NCBI RefSeq assembly: GCF_902506065.1
Contig: NZ_LR732912.1
Span: 3,625,406 to 3,689,405 of the forward strand
Length of the DNA: 64,000 bases
From: Arthrobacter sp. 9V
Lineage (GTDB): Bacteria > Actinomycetota > Actinomycetes > Actinomycetales > Micrococcaceae
Reading direction: 5' to 3'
The first letter of the stretch is position 1. Each line of letters begins with the position of its first letter. The position numbers were made by a program, and so were the translations under genes. Positions 53,863 through 63,472 of the stretch are shown here, in pieces. Under the pieces are notes generated by a model, which searched no databases, was not told the origin of the DNA, and saw only the letters and a program-made list of their open reading frames with translations.

Positions 53863-54816
53863 GGCTACGCCATCGGCGCCACCACCTTCGACGTGGGCTC
53901 GATGTTCGTCGGCGGCACCGGTATCGGGATCAAGGGAGCATCCCTCGGCGGCAAACTAGGTGCCGAAACCGCCGCCCTCTCCAAAGCCGCCACTCTGTCC
54001 AAAGCCACGACCACTATCACCGGCGCAACCCGCACCATGCTCGGCGAAACCGCAACAGCCATCACCGCCAAACTCACCCAAGCACGCACCGCCATCTGGG
54101 ACCACGGCATCGGCACAGCCCTCGACAAACTCGACAACGGACTGGCCAAACTCAACCAAACCCTCAACGGACCACAACCCGCCCACGCCGGAATACCGCA
54201 CCAACTCCCCACCCCAGTCCCAGAAACACAGTGGCTGGCCAAGATCGACGAGACCAGCGCGGCAGGCGCCAAGGCGTAGCCGGCCCCAGAACCCGTCCCC
54301 CGCATCGTCGACCAAACCCTCGGAGACACCTCCCTCCCAGGACGCCACCCCGAACTGCAACCCACCATCGGCGACACCGACGGCGGCATTGGAAGCTGGC
54401 AGGAGCCCATCAAAGGTCGAAGCAAGAATGGCGTCCCTGACCAGATCTTCGGGAACGGGGTTGATAACGTTGGCCCCAAAGGCAAACTGCTTGAGTATGT
54501 AGTGATCCACGACAACATCGAAGTTGAATTTGACGGACACCTCTGGCGGGGCCATCCGCCCGTCGAGGTCTTTCAAGAAATCAAGGGAAACTACAGCCAT
54601 TTGGAGAAGCCCTTCTTTCGAGGTATTGGCGCTACCGATGCTGCGATTGCTAAGTGGACCCGTGGTCAAATGACGAGCCAACTTGAGGCGTTACCTGCAG
54701 GTGCACGATTGGAGTGGATTTTCACAACTTTTGAAGAACTCGCTCAGATTGTGCGCACCGCTGTGCGTCGAGCCAGGTTTCCAATCGATATGAAATTTAT
54801 CCCCTTGAAGAAATAG
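53863..54816 (+). pseudogene. Second toxin, N-terminally truncated, with in-frame TAG (Tox-REase-5-like tip)
   Basis: It begins abruptly in the central region (GYAIGATTFDVGSMFVGGTG), which matches the first toxin near its residue 312, and so lacks the targeting domain. TAG 54277-54279 interrupts it after AGAKA. The same frame continues PAPEPVPRIVDQT to LLEYVVIHDNIEVEFDGHLW and VEVFQEIKGNYSHLEKPFF. The pattern EFDG, then QEIKG, and the helical end fit a restriction-endonuclease-fold toxin (Tox-REase-5-like). It is a silent cassette. Confidence 0.78.
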
Positions 54817-54836
54817 AACAGTTGGACAAAACATAG

Positions 54837-55529
54837 ATGACTACAGTTGATGCGACACTAAAACCTTTCATTCTTGGCAACTGGCAAGCTAGACCCGAAG
54901 AGTTGTCCGAAATCGCTGTCAAGCTCCTGAAGACGCTCACACTAGTCGAGAGTTCAGTTAACTCTGGTCGGATGGAATGGGCCTTTGATGCAGGTGGCGA
55001 AGCCGAGTTCAGGCTACGGCCCTTTCCCACCGATGCTGATCCCTCCGACATAGACTTGAAGCCGTTTCTTCGGAAGGATGATGCCCAACGGGTTTGGACA
55101 AAGGGCGGCCTTACCGTACTGCTCTACGGGAGAGCCAGCGACTGGCCTACCGGCAAGATGGTATCCGTGACTGGGACAGTTGGTGCCGATACCCGCCTAG
55201 GGAATTCCCTGGAAATTGCTTTTCTTCCTCGAGACGGCGATTTGATGCTTTCAAGTTCTGACTTGTCGTACCTCGTCGAGGAAATCGGAGAACTCTGGAA
55301 TGCTACATGGTTTGCCGTTTTAACAGATGAGATTATTGATTCTACTGAACAAACATTCGGCGAACCGGAAATTGGAATTATTTCCTACTGGGCAGACACT
55401 ATCAATCGCCCGCTCCCGGCATCGAGTAATGTAACCATCCGAAAGACCGTCAAGGGGATGCTCGCTCAAGTACACGATATGAGCAGCAAAGCAGCCATCA
55501 CTTACGCATTGAAAGTGAAACAGATGTAA
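54837..55529 (+). CDS. Putative immunity protein for the second toxin (Imm52-like)
   Basis: The 230-residue protein starts MTTVDATLKPFILGNWQARP. It has a central SGRMEWAFDAGGEAEF (near residue 43) and the later GNSLEIAFLPRDGD and EIGIISYWADTINRP. The layout and the place 20 bp after a Tox-REase-5-like tip suggest the Imm52 family, which I recall as a partner of that toxin. It is intact. GC content and codons are lower in G/C than in the neighbours, which suggests foreign origin. Confidence 0.68.
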   Translation: MTTVDATLKPFILGNWQARPEELSEIAVKLLKTLTLVESSVNSGRMEWAFDAGGEAEFRLRPFPTDADPSDIDLKPFLRKDDAQRVWTKGGLTVLLYGRASDWPTGKMVSVTGTVGADTRLGNSLEIAFLPRDGDLMLSSSDLSYLVEEIGELWNATWFAVLTDEIIDSTEQTFGEPEIGIISYWADTINRPLPASSNVTIRKTVKGMLAQVHDMSSKAAITYALKVKQM

Positions 55530-55573
55530 AACAACGGATAACGCCCCCCCGTAGGCACCGATGGCCACCCAGA

Positions 55574-55801
55574 GCAGCCACGACCCAAACTTTGGCCTCG
55601 TGACCTATTGGGCCGATAGCCTGCAACCGTCATTGCCGGCTCTGGATGAAGTATCCGCGGGGTCAGGTCATCTATTCCGAGCGCAGGAACCTGGCGTACG
55701 TACCAGGCAAAGGCTTTGATTTGGACGAGGAGATTTCGTTGATGCCTGGACGGATGCAGACACTCACAGTGGACATTAGTATCGCACCGAAGGAGGGCTA
55801 G
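55574..55801 (+). pseudogene. Fragment of a related immunity gene
   Basis: Starts at a junction remnant and reads FGLVTYWADSLQPSLPAL, which resembles GIISYWADTINRPLPA of the gene at 54837. A frame change near 55640-55650 is needed to continue in GQVIYSERRNLAYVPGKGFD, ending at TAG 55799. No start codon. The match of the second half to the Imm52-like family is unsure. Confidence 0.55.
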
Positions 55802-55861
55802 TTTTGATTCACGACGCGAGGTACGACGTCGCAGACGTCATTTCAAGGGATCTCTTCCGCG

Positions 55862-56443
55862 TTGGACGATATAGATCTCGACTTGCAGTTGGGCGGGCGG
55901 GAAGCGGCACCTCGGGATGTGGCGGCGAGGGTTCTAGCGACGCTTCCGATTCTCGAGCAGCTTGATACACGCCCGATGGAGTGGGTTGGAATTCCCCATA
56001 CTGCTGGGCAGATCGCAGGATCCGACACTTTAGGACGCACCGTCGAGGAGCTCGTCGAACTTGTTGTAGCCGGTGTCCGAAAGGACGATGCCGGGAGCTT
56101 TCACCCAAGTTGAGGCTATTTCGTGCAGCTCGTCTCATACGTCAAAGGGACGGAACGAGGTACAAGCCCGTTTCACGCTGCCATCAGCGATGGAGCACAC
56201 GACGGATCCTCCAGCGATTCGTTCTCATTGACCTTTGAGAAAGCGCAGGTGCAGGGTAAAGACGCCATCGTCGACACCTTTGCGTCACTTGTGGAGGTCT
56301 GGAGACCCACACACGGCGGCATCTTCGGCTACGAAATCAGCCGACGAAGACGCGGGGAACAAATCTGGTACCCGCCAGTGGGCGCACTGACGTACTCAGC
56401 GGCAGACAGCCGCTACGTTACTGCCCGAGGACGAACTCGTTGA
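55862..56443 (+). pseudogene. Imm52-like immunity gene broken by an in-frame TGA
   Basis: The first half (LQLGGREAAPRDVAARVL, then RPMEWVGIPHTAGQIAGSD) aligns with the 54837 protein near its GRMEW. TGA 56111-56113 then interrupts the frame, and GYFVQLVSYVKGTERG and LVEVWRPTHGGIFGYE follow in the same frame to TGA at 56441-56443. The upstream frame has no ATG start. Probably inactive. Confidence 0.65.
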
Positions 56444-56672
56444 TCTGCATCCGCTGCCTCAGGGGGTGCTGGCCGTGCTCAAGGAGTGGTCCTTGGATGC
56501 CGTCCTCATCTTCGCTAACGACAGGGGCTACGTCCTCCCGGAAGACTCGCTAGTCGACCTGCGCCAGCTACCGAAGGGCACCCTGGCGGTCCTGAAGAAC
56601 TGGACCTTGGACGCTGCCCAAAAATACGAAGCCGCATTCCGAGCAGTCAACAACAACCAGCCTGCCAACTGA
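56412..56672 (+). pseudogene. Immunity C-terminal tail, tandemly duplicated
   Basis: In the frame of 56418, two 38-codon units follow each other: LPEDELVDLHPLPQGVLAVL (from 56421) and LPEDSLVDLRQLPKGTLAVL (from 56535), ending in VNNNQPAN at TGA 56670-56672. They look like the tails of two paralogs fused by recombination. It overlaps the end of the preceding broken gene in another frame. Confidence 0.6.
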
Positions 56673-56861
56673 GTTCCGGTGGAACAGGGCCCGGCACCTT
56701 GCGGTCGGGCTGATCGGCAGTTGTCTCTGGCACAGCAGAACTGACCCGCTTCTCCATGGTTCCCCGATCAACTGGATTTGGCCCTTCGAGTCTAAGCCAG
56801 CGCCGGATTGCCGCCCAAACAAACCATCGCTTTATGTGAATAACCCGCTACCATCCACACC

Positions 56862-57593
56862 ATGGGCATCCACATTGGCACTTCAGGCTGGAGCTACGAC
56901 CACTGGGAGCACGTGCTGTATCCCCCGGGTCTTCCCGCGGCCAAGCGCTTGGCCCACTACACGGCGCGATTCAGCACGGTTGAGCTAAATGCAAGTTTTT
57001 ACCGGTGGCCGCGTGACACGTCCTTCGCGAGTTGGAGGGAACGGCTCCCTGCCGGCTTTGCCATGTCGGTGAAAGCACCGCGGGGTCTCACGCACGGCAA
57101 GAAGCTCTATGGTCCGGAAGTTTGGGTGGAACGGATCGTCCACTGCTGGCACGAACTCGGCGATAAAAGGGCGGTCCTGCTGGTCCAGCTGCCACCGGAT
57201 TTTCAACGCGACGACACCCGGCTCGACTACTTCCTGGCCACCGTTCCGCAGTGGGTTCGCATCGCCGTCGAGTTCCGACATGACACTTGGGATCACCCGG
57301 ACGTTTACGCCTTGCTGGAGCGCCGGGGTGCCGCCTACTGCATCATGAGTGGCGCCCATTTGCCGTGCATCCTCCGGGCCACCGCACCATTTGTGTACGT
57401 TCGTTTGCACGGCCCTGACCATGAGCACCTGTACGGCGGCTCGTACTCCGATGCGGATCTCCAATGGTGGGCTGACCGCATTCGGGAGTGGGACGGTTCC
57501 GGCAAGGACGTGTACGTCTACTTCAATAACGACGGCGGCGGTAACGCCGTGCGGAATGCTGAGACTTTGCGGTGGCTGCTTGGGGTCAGCTGA
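56862..57593 (+). CDS. DUF72 domain protein
   Basis: The 243-residue TIM-barrel-like protein starts MGIHIGTSGWSYDHWEHV. It has TVELNASFYRWP near residue 43, RLPAGFAMSVKAPRGLTHG near residue 63 and FVYVRLHGP near residue 182. DUF72 resembles a YecE-like family with no defined reaction. It is monocistronic, and the T7SS array ends 190 bp before it. 56673-56861 shows no gene. Confidence 0.93.
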   Translation: MGIHIGTSGWSYDHWEHVLYPPGLPAAKRLAHYTARFSTVELNASFYRWPRDTSFASWRERLPAGFAMSVKAPRGLTHGKKLYGPEVWVERIVHCWHELGDKRAVLLVQLPPDFQRDDTRLDYFLATVPQWVRIAVEFRHDTWDHPDVYALLERRGAAYCIMSGAHLPCILRATAPFVYVRLHGPDHEHLYGGSYSDADLQWWADRIREWDGSGKDVYVYFNNDGGGNAVRNAETLRWLLGVS

Positions 57594-57608
57594 GCTCGCT
57601 GACCCCAA
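57580..57608. terminator. Hairpin over the DUF72 stop codon
   Basis: TTGGGGTCAGC (57580-57590) pairs with GCTGACCCCAA (57598-57608), 11-bp perfect arms and a 7-nt loop that contains the DUF72 stop codon. No T-run follows. It may help end transcripts between convergent genes. Confidence 0.5.
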
Positions 57609-57626
57609 GGCGTAGATGGCCGGACG

Positions 57627-58088
57627 CTATGCCAGTCTTCCCCGCACGATCTCGCTGACGGCCTTGCCGTCAAAGCGTCCTGCAACCTTGGCGGTGACGG
57701 GCTTCATGACGGCTCCGATGGAGCGCATGGAAAGCTCCTGGCCATCAGCTTTCAGTGTCGCGACGGCGTCGTCAACGATTGCCTCTACTTCTTCCCGGGT
57801 GAGGGCTTTGGGCAGGTAGGCCTCGATTATTTCGGCCTCCGCCACCTCGGCCCCGGCCCGATCTGCCTCGCCGGCCTCGGTGTAAATGCGAGCAGTGTCC
57901 CTGCGCTTGGCTGCTTCTTTTTGAAGCAGTGACGTCACCTGGGCGTCGTCCAGCTCTACGGGGGTCTTCCCGGACTTTTCGCGGGTGCTAATCTCGCCCA
58001 GGACGTTGCGGACAGTGGTGAGGGCAACCTTGTTGCCGGCCTTCATGTGGTCAACGACGTCGGCTTTCAAGCGTTCTTTGAGTGTCAT
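57627..58088 (-). CDS. GatB/YqeY domain protein
   Basis: The 153-residue protein starts MTLKERLKADVVDHMKAGNK and has the YqeY signatures LTTVRNVLGEIS near residue 25, IIEAYLPKALTREEVEAIVDD near residue 84 and MRSIGAVMKPVTAKVAGRFDGK near residue 120. It resembles the C-terminal tail of GatB; the free-standing form has no proven function. It is monocistronic. Confidence 0.95.
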   Translation of the reverse strand: MTLKERLKADVVDHMKAGNKVALTTVRNVLGEISTREKSGKTPVELDDAQVTSLLQKEAAKRRDTARIYTEAGEADRAGAEVAEAEIIEAYLPKALTREEVEAIVDDAVATLKADGQELSMRSIGAVMKPVTAKVAGRFDGKAVSEIVRGRLA

Positions 58089-58346
58089 GATGTTGCTCCT
58101 TGTTCGGGATTCCTCCTGCCATCTTCCCAGCTTGGGCGCTCAAGGTGTTCTCCCGCCGCACGCCACCCGGTCCAGCCAGCCTGAATGGCGTGATGCTCCG
58201 GGACTTACTCAACAGGAATTAATCCTTGCGATTTGAATAGTAAGCATGCTTAGCTTATCGAGTCGCTGGAAATCCAGGATCATCCAGGAAACCAGCTGAC
58301 CCGCCAACCGCACAAAGGAGCCTTAGCGCTTTGAGGAGGGACTCCC

Positions 58347-58631
58347 ATGCCACTTTCAGAAAGGGAGCGCAAAGTTCTTCAGCAGCTTGAGCGCGAACTC
58401 TTTATCCAAGACCCGGATCTTGCCCGGCAATTGGAATCCGGGGTTCCAGTACGAGGCCCGGTTCAACCGCGCATCCGTGACGTCCTGGCCGTCGCCGTCG
58501 GAGTGCTGTTGATCCTGCTGGCCATCCCACTGCAAGCGTTCCCGTTTGCGCTAGCCGGCATCCTCCTGGCCGGCCACGGGATCTTGGCTCACCGCACCTA
58601 TAAGAACGAGTCCTCCTCAAGATTCCTTTGA
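58347..58631 (+). CDS. DUF3040 membrane protein
   Basis: The 94-residue protein starts MPLSERERKVLQQLERELF, the DUF3040 opening, followed by one or two membrane segments (about residues 47-82, RDVLAVAVGVLLILLAIPLQ). GAGGAGG precedes the ATG by 7 bp. Its end overlaps the convergent ndh gene by 15 bp. Function unknown. 58089-58346 upstream shows only promoter-type sequence. Confidence 0.88.
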   Translation: MPLSERERKVLQQLERELFIQDPDLARQLESGVPVRGPVQPRIRDVLAVAVGVLLILLAIPLQAFPFALAGILLAGHGILAHRTYKNESSSRFL

Positions 58632-59912
58632 AGGCAGCGCCCCCGGCGGATCCTGCTCCGTTGTTTCCTTTTCCACCGGCCCGCTGACTACTACCTGCGC
58701 AGGGCTGTGCAGAAGGTAACCGTTGAGCCAGGAGAACAAGGCGCGGATCTTTTGCTGGAGACCGGACAACAGGGCAAGGTGGACCAACAGCCAGGACAGG
58801 AACGCCAGGATGCCTTGGAGTTGGATCCTCTTGCGCCCCAGCTCTGCCACTGCAGCTCCGCGCCCCACCATGGCCATATAGCCTTTGTCCACATATCGGA
58901 AGGGAGCACGGCTGCCACCGTTGAGGTCCGCAAGGATATTCTTGCCCGCCCATTTTCCGGCCTGCTGGGCCACCGAGCCCAGCTGCGGTAGCTTTGCTCC
59001 CGTCGAATCGGTGATGTTGGCTGCATCGCCAATGACGTAAACGCCGTCCGTGTCCGGGGCAGTCAGGTCTGTGCGGACATCAACTCGCCCGCCTCTCCCC
59101 TGAGGCAGACCGGATCCTGCAATGAGGTCACCCGCCTTCAAGCCCCCGGCCCACACCACAATTTGCCCGGGTACGGAATTCCCATCCGCCAACGTCACTC
59201 CGTCCGGCCGGACTTCGGTCACGCCCACTCCCATGTGAAGTTGGACGCCCACTTTCTTCAAATGATCGGTGGCGTAGCTCTGGGACTTTTTGGAGAACAT
59301 GTTCAGAACGCTGGGCACCATATCCACCAAATGCACCTGGCAGCGGGCCGCAAGTTCCGGCGAGAAGTACTTACTCACTACGTATTTGACGTTTTCGGCC
59401 ATGGCTCCGGCTGTTTCAACACCGGTAGGCCCACCTCCCACCACAACTACGTCCACGGACCCGTCCAGCTTCCTGTCGGCTTCGTCCAATAGCCGGGTGA
59501 GGCCGGTGCCAAGCTTCGTCGCGTCCGTGACGGAATACAGCGGGAAGGCATACTCTTCTGCGCCGGGAGTATTGAAGAAGTTGGGCACCGCCCCAACGGC
59601 GATGACCAGAACATCAGCCCGCAACGCGTGGCCATCACCAGTCTTGACCAAGCGCTCAGCGGCGTTTACCGAATTCACCCTCGAGGTCAGGACCTTGACA
59701 GTTTTGTAGCGCCGGAAAACGGAACGCAGCGGCCGGGCTATGGCTGACACTCCGATTTGCGAGGTTGCCACTTGATACAGGAGCGGCTGGAACTGGTGGT
59801 AGTTATTTGCGTCGATCAGCAGGACATGAATGCCCTTGCGCCCTAACTCCTTGGCTGCTGCTACGCCCGCGAATCCGGCACCGACAATGATGACTGGGTA
59901 TGAGTCCTCCAT
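58617..59912 (-). CDS. ndh: Type II NADH:quinone oxidoreductase-like protein
   Basis: The 431-residue flavoprotein transfers electrons from NADH to quinone at the inner membrane without pumping protons. It has the FAD motif VIIVGAGFAGVAAAKELG (residue 8), the NADH motif VVVVGGGPTGVETAGAMA near residue 163 and VYVIGDAANI near residue 290. The C-terminal membrane-binding helix is ILAFLSWLLVHLALLSG near residue 370. It is convergent with DUF3040 and divergent from the phosphatase gene. Confidence 0.92.
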   Translation of the reverse strand: MEDSYPVIIVGAGFAGVAAAKELGRKGIHVLLIDANNYHQFQPLLYQVATSQIGVSAIARPLRSVFRRYKTVKVLTSRVNSVNAAERLVKTGDGHALRADVLVIAVGAVPNFFNTPGAEEYAFPLYSVTDATKLGTGLTRLLDEADRKLDGSVDVVVVGGGPTGVETAGAMAENVKYVVSKYFSPELAARCQVHLVDMVPSVLNMFSKKSQSYATDHLKKVGVQLHMGVGVTEVRPDGVTLADGNSVPGQIVVWAGGLKAGDLIAGSGLPQGRGGRVDVRTDLTAPDTDGVYVIGDAANITDSTGAKLPQLGSVAQQAGKWAGKNILADLNGGSRAPFRYVDKGYMAMVGRGAAVAELGRKRIQLQGILAFLSWLLVHLALLSGLQQKIRALFSWLNGYLLHSPAQVVVSGPVEKETTEQDPPGALPSKES

Positions 59913-60046
59913 GCGAGCAACTTACTGCACTCCAGGTTCCCGCAACAGGGGTTCGCCAATCGCCGTCGAGCGTTTATCTTGTGTTCCTGTGGGTACGCAG
60001 TGGGTAGTGTTCTGCATTCGGCAACGCACGCGGAAGGGTGATCTTT

Positions 60047-60823
60047 GTGAACGAGGACGGGCTGACGGAGGCAGTGCAGGAGGCGGGCGCCGTGGAGTTG
60101 CTCCTGGTCCGGCACGGCGAGAGCGAAGGCAACGTAGCCGCAACAGAAGCTCGTTTGGCTGGCGCCGAAGTCATTGATGTTCCTGCCAGGGACGCTGATG
60201 TGAGTCTATCGGGCACCGGACAGGACCAGGCCAAAGCATTGGGAACGGCGCTGGCCCGGATTGCCGATGAACTCCGCCCGGACGCCATAGTCTCCTCACC
60301 CTATGCACGGGCCCGGCAGACTGCGGAAATCGCCGTTGAAGCGGCTGGCTGGCCGGTCAAGGTACTCACGGACGAGCGTCTCCGCGACCGGGAGCTGGGC
60401 ATCTTGGACCGGCTGACGCGGCTGGGCGTAGAGACCCGGTATCCGGAAGAAGCCGAGAGGCGGCTGTGGCTGGGCAAGCTGTACTACCGGCCGCCCGGTG
60501 GTGAGTCGTGGGCTGACGTCGCGCTGCGCCTACGTTCAATCCTGGATGAACTCAACACCTTGGGAACAGGCCAGCGAGTCATGCTGGTCTGCCACGACGC
60601 CGTCATCCTGCTGGTCCGCTATGTCCTGGAGGGCATGTCCGAGCAGGAAATCCTCGACCTCGCAGCCACCACATCGGTGCTGAATGCATCAATCACCCGC
60701 TACGTGCGTCCCTCCGGTGCCGGACCCTGGGAGCTGGAGAGCTTCAACGTAGCTGACCACCTCACCGAACAGGGCGTCACTGTCACAGAACACTCCGGAG
60801 ATGCCAGTGTCCACCCACAGTGA
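60047..60823 (+). CDS. Histidine phosphatase family protein
   Basis: The 258-residue protein has the phospho-His motif LLLVRHGESEGN near residue 20 and the partner His in MLVCHDAVILLVRY near residue 183. This is the phosphoglycerate-mutase-like fold, and the natural substrate is not predictable. GTG 60047 is chosen because GGAAGG lies 9 bp upstream; a GTG at 60038 is also possible. It overlaps the next gene by 23 bp. Confidence 0.9.
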   Translation: MNEDGLTEAVQEAGAVELLLVRHGESEGNVAATEARLAGAEVIDVPARDADVSLSGTGQDQAKALGTALARIADELRPDAIVSSPYARARQTAEIAVEAAGWPVKVLTDERLRDRELGILDRLTRLGVETRYPEEAERRLWLGKLYYRPPGGESWADVALRLRSILDELNTLGTGQRVMLVCHDAVILLVRYVLEGMSEQEILDLAATTSVLNASITRYVRPSGAGPWELESFNVADHLTEQGVTVTEHSGDASVHPQ

Positions 60824-61739
60824 TCCCGGCACGCCCACTCTGGTGACGCCTTCGCTTCTGCGCGACTGGCCGTTGCCCGCACCCGGGGAGGACAAGTACT
60901 CACGAGGAGCAGTACTGGTAATCGGTGGCGCACGTGCGACTCCCGGCGCCGCATTGCTGGCCGGCACCTCGGCTCTTCGTGCCGGCGCAGGAAAGATCAC
61001 CTTGGCCGTGGCCGAATCCGTAGCCGTGCCGGTGGGAGTTGCGCTCCCGGAGTGTGGGTCCGTGGGCCTGCCGGAGACCACTGAAGGGTCCGTAACGGGA
61101 GAAGGACTCCAGAGGATCTCCTCCTACTTGGATCGTGCTGACGCGGTGCTGATCGGCCCGGGCCTGGATGATCCGGAACTCGCCGAATCGCTGCTGCGAG
61201 CGCTGCTGGAGCGGGAAGAGTCCCGCACTGCAACCAACGACGGCGGTGCTCCCGCTATCGTTCTGGATGCCTACGCTTTGGGCGGGTTGGTGAAGATCGA
61301 AGATGATTTGGTGCCGTGGCGCGGCCGGCTGATCCTCACACCGAACCCCACAGAGGCAGGGATTCTCCTTGGCAGGGACGCGGAGGATCTGGGCGCCGAT
61401 GTTGCCGAGATCGCCCGGCGTTTTGATGCGGTAGTAAGCTGCCAAGGCTACATCGCTGCGCCGTCCGGTGAGGCCGCTGCAGCAGACGAAGACTCCACTC
61501 TGTGGAAGATCACCACCGGCTACGGCGGCCTGGGCACGTCAGGCAGCGGCGATGTTTTGGCCGGGGCCATCGCCGGGCTACGCGCCCGCGGCACCAGCGG
61601 CGCCCAAGCCGCGTGCTGGGGCACTCATCTTCACGCCGCCGCCGCCGACCGTCTGGCCAGCAAGCTCGGGCCCCTGGGTTTCCTGGCCCGCGAGCTCGCC
61701 GACGAACTACCAGCACTCATGCTGGAGCTCAACACCTGA
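60801..61739 (+). CDS. nnrD: ADP-dependent NAD(P)H-hydrate dehydratase
   Basis: Repairs hydrated NADH or NADPH. The 312-residue ribokinase-like enzyme has VLVIGGARATPGAALLAGTSALRAGAGK near residue 38, RLILTPNPTEAGILLG near residue 175 and the catalytic GLGTSGSGDVLAGAIAGL near residue 243. The NnrE epimerase domain is missing and may be encoded elsewhere. It overlaps the upstream phosphatase gene by 23 bp, so the two are co-translated. Confidence 0.93.
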   Translation: MPVSTHSDPGTPTLVTPSLLRDWPLPAPGEDKYSRGAVLVIGGARATPGAALLAGTSALRAGAGKITLAVAESVAVPVGVALPECGSVGLPETTEGSVTGEGLQRISSYLDRADAVLIGPGLDDPELAESLLRALLEREESRTATNDGGAPAIVLDAYALGGLVKIEDDLVPWRGRLILTPNPTEAGILLGRDAEDLGADVAEIARRFDAVVSCQGYIAAPSGEAAAADEDSTLWKITTGYGGLGTSGSGDVLAGAIAGLRARGTSGAQAACWGTHLHAAAADRLASKLGPLGFLARELADELPALMLELNT

Positions 61740-61748
61740 TTCCCGCAC

Positions 61749-63413
61749 CTAAGCCGGCTTCAGCAGTTCATGCTCGACGACGGCAGTACGGGACAGGGTC
61801 TTGTAACCTTCCTGTTCAAACAGAACAGTCATCACGTCATCCTCGTGCCGCATCACCAACCCGGGCCCCCACTCTTTGTGAATCACGGTGGACTGTAAAG
61901 GGAACAAATTCTCGGCAGCTGCGGTGCGCTGGCTAGCGTCATCTGACGCGGCGTCGTGGGGAGTTTCGGCGCACGCATCGCAGTTGCCGCAGGGCCGCGG
62001 CAGGTCCTCCCCGAAGTAGCCCAGCAGGAATTGGCGGCGGCACGCATCCGTCTCCGCGTAGCCACGCATCATGGTGAGTCGGGATTGGTCCACGCGTTGA
62101 CGCGCCTCAGCCAGTTGAACCGCCTTATCCACCAGCGCGGTCAGCTTCGCTTTGGAGCTAAGCCGGGTGCCGCGCTTGCCGGTTCTCACAGCACCGGCTT
62201 CCTCCAACTGGTTCACCAGTGCTGTGACGCGGCGCGCGGGGAAGCCCGTAAGCTCCACCAAGGCAGTTTTGGGGGCAGGTGCGCCGGCGTTCTTGATGAC
62301 TTTCAGAACGGCCATGAGCTCCTCCGGATCCGGGGCATGGGTGGCGAAGAACTTACGCAGCCCAAGGTCCTCAGCGCGGTAATGAAGTATGGCTGATGCC
62401 GGTTCGCCATCACGGCCCGCGCGGCCGATTTCCTGGTAATAGGCGTCCAAGGACTCCGGAATATCCGCATGCACAACAAACCGGACATTGGGTTTATCGA
62501 TCCCCATGCCAAAGGCAGTGGTGGCAACCACTACATCCAGTTTGTCGTCCAGGAACTGCTCATGGATGTCTTCCCGGTCAGCGTCCGCCCTACCTGCGTG
62601 ATAAGCCTCGGCGCGCAGACCCTGATCCGCCAGCAGAGCCGCATATTTCTCGGTGTCCTTGCGGGTGGCGGCATACAACAGTCCCAGGCCCTCCGCCTTC
62701 GCAAGCGCGACCACCTGCTCCACAACGGCTCGTCGCTTGCCCTTGTCCTCCTGATGCCGGACGACATCAAGACTGATATTGGGGCGGTCGAAGCCACGGA
62801 CCAGGACCAGCGGCTCCATCATGCCCAACCTGTTGATGATCTCCTCACGAACAGGTGGGGACGCCGTTGCGGTCAGGGCTATGACCGGTGGGTTACCCAG
62901 GCGCTCGCGGACATTACCCAGTTCCAGGTAGTCCGGGCGGAAATCGTGTCCCCAGGAGGATACGCAATGTGCCTCGTCCACCACGAACATTGTGATGTCC
63001 AGCTTGGCAATGCGCTCTACGGTTTCCTGCTTGGACAATTGCTCCGGGGCGAGGAACAGGAAGATTGCTTTTCCGGATTCGACTGCCTCCCAGGCTGCCT
63101 CTACCTCGGAATCGGTGCGCGAAGAATTGACGACGACGGCGGCGCCCTCACCCAAGTCATCAGCCAGCCCGTCAATTTGGTCTTCTTGAAGGGCAATGAG
63201 AGGAGAAACGACGACGGCGGGACGGCCCGTTGTGTTGTGAAGGTGCAGTGCTGCGACTTGATAGGTGGCGGATTTTCCGTATCCCGTGGGCATGACAGCG
63301 AGGACATCACGCCCCTCTACGAGGGCGCCCATACCGGCCAGTTGGCCGTCGCGCAGTTCAGGCAAGGAAAAGGAAGAGGCCGCCAGGGCGGTCAGGGCAA
63401 GGTCATCGGACAT
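61749..63413 (-). CDS. RecQ family ATP-dependent DNA helicase
   Basis: The 554-residue helicase has Walker A MPTGYGKSATYQ near residue 41, DEAH box VVDEAHCVSSWGHDFRPDYL near residue 146 and motif VI region YYQEIGRAGRDGEPAS near residue 325. The zinc site is CRRQFLLGYFGEDLPRPCGNCDAC near residue 460. No HRDC domain is present; the C-terminal end is a short extra domain (VIHKEWGPGLVMRHEDD). The ATG at 63413 gives the usual N-terminus. It acts in recombination repair or replication restart. Confidence 0.93.
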   Translation of the reverse strand: MSDDLALTALAASSFSLPELRDGQLAGMGALVEGRDVLAVMPTGYGKSATYQVAALHLHNTTGRPAVVVSPLIALQEDQIDGLADDLGEGAAVVVNSSRTDSEVEAAWEAVESGKAIFLFLAPEQLSKQETVERIAKLDITMFVVDEAHCVSSWGHDFRPDYLELGNVRERLGNPPVIALTATASPPVREEIINRLGMMEPLVLVRGFDRPNISLDVVRHQEDKGKRRAVVEQVVALAKAEGLGLLYAATRKDTEKYAALLADQGLRAEAYHAGRADADREDIHEQFLDDKLDVVVATTAFGMGIDKPNVRFVVHADIPESLDAYYQEIGRAGRDGEPASAILHYRAEDLGLRKFFATHAPDPEELMAVLKVIKNAGAPAPKTALVELTGFPARRVTALVNQLEEAGAVRTGKRGTRLSSKAKLTALVDKAVQLAEARQRVDQSRLTMMRGYAETDACRRQFLLGYFGEDLPRPCGNCDACAETPHDAASDDASQRTAAAENLFPLQSTVIHKEWGPGLVMRHEDDVMTVLFEQEGYKTLSRTAVVEHELLKPA

Positions 63414-63472
63414 TAAAGTGTGGCTCCGCGTTGTGGTTCCTGCGGCCACTTGCATCAGCCGAGGTGACCAGC

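Noticed and set aside
37105..56672. Prophage or integrative element
   Set aside because: No integrase, terminase, portal, relaxase or attachment repeat was seen. T7SS and toxin genes explain the region.
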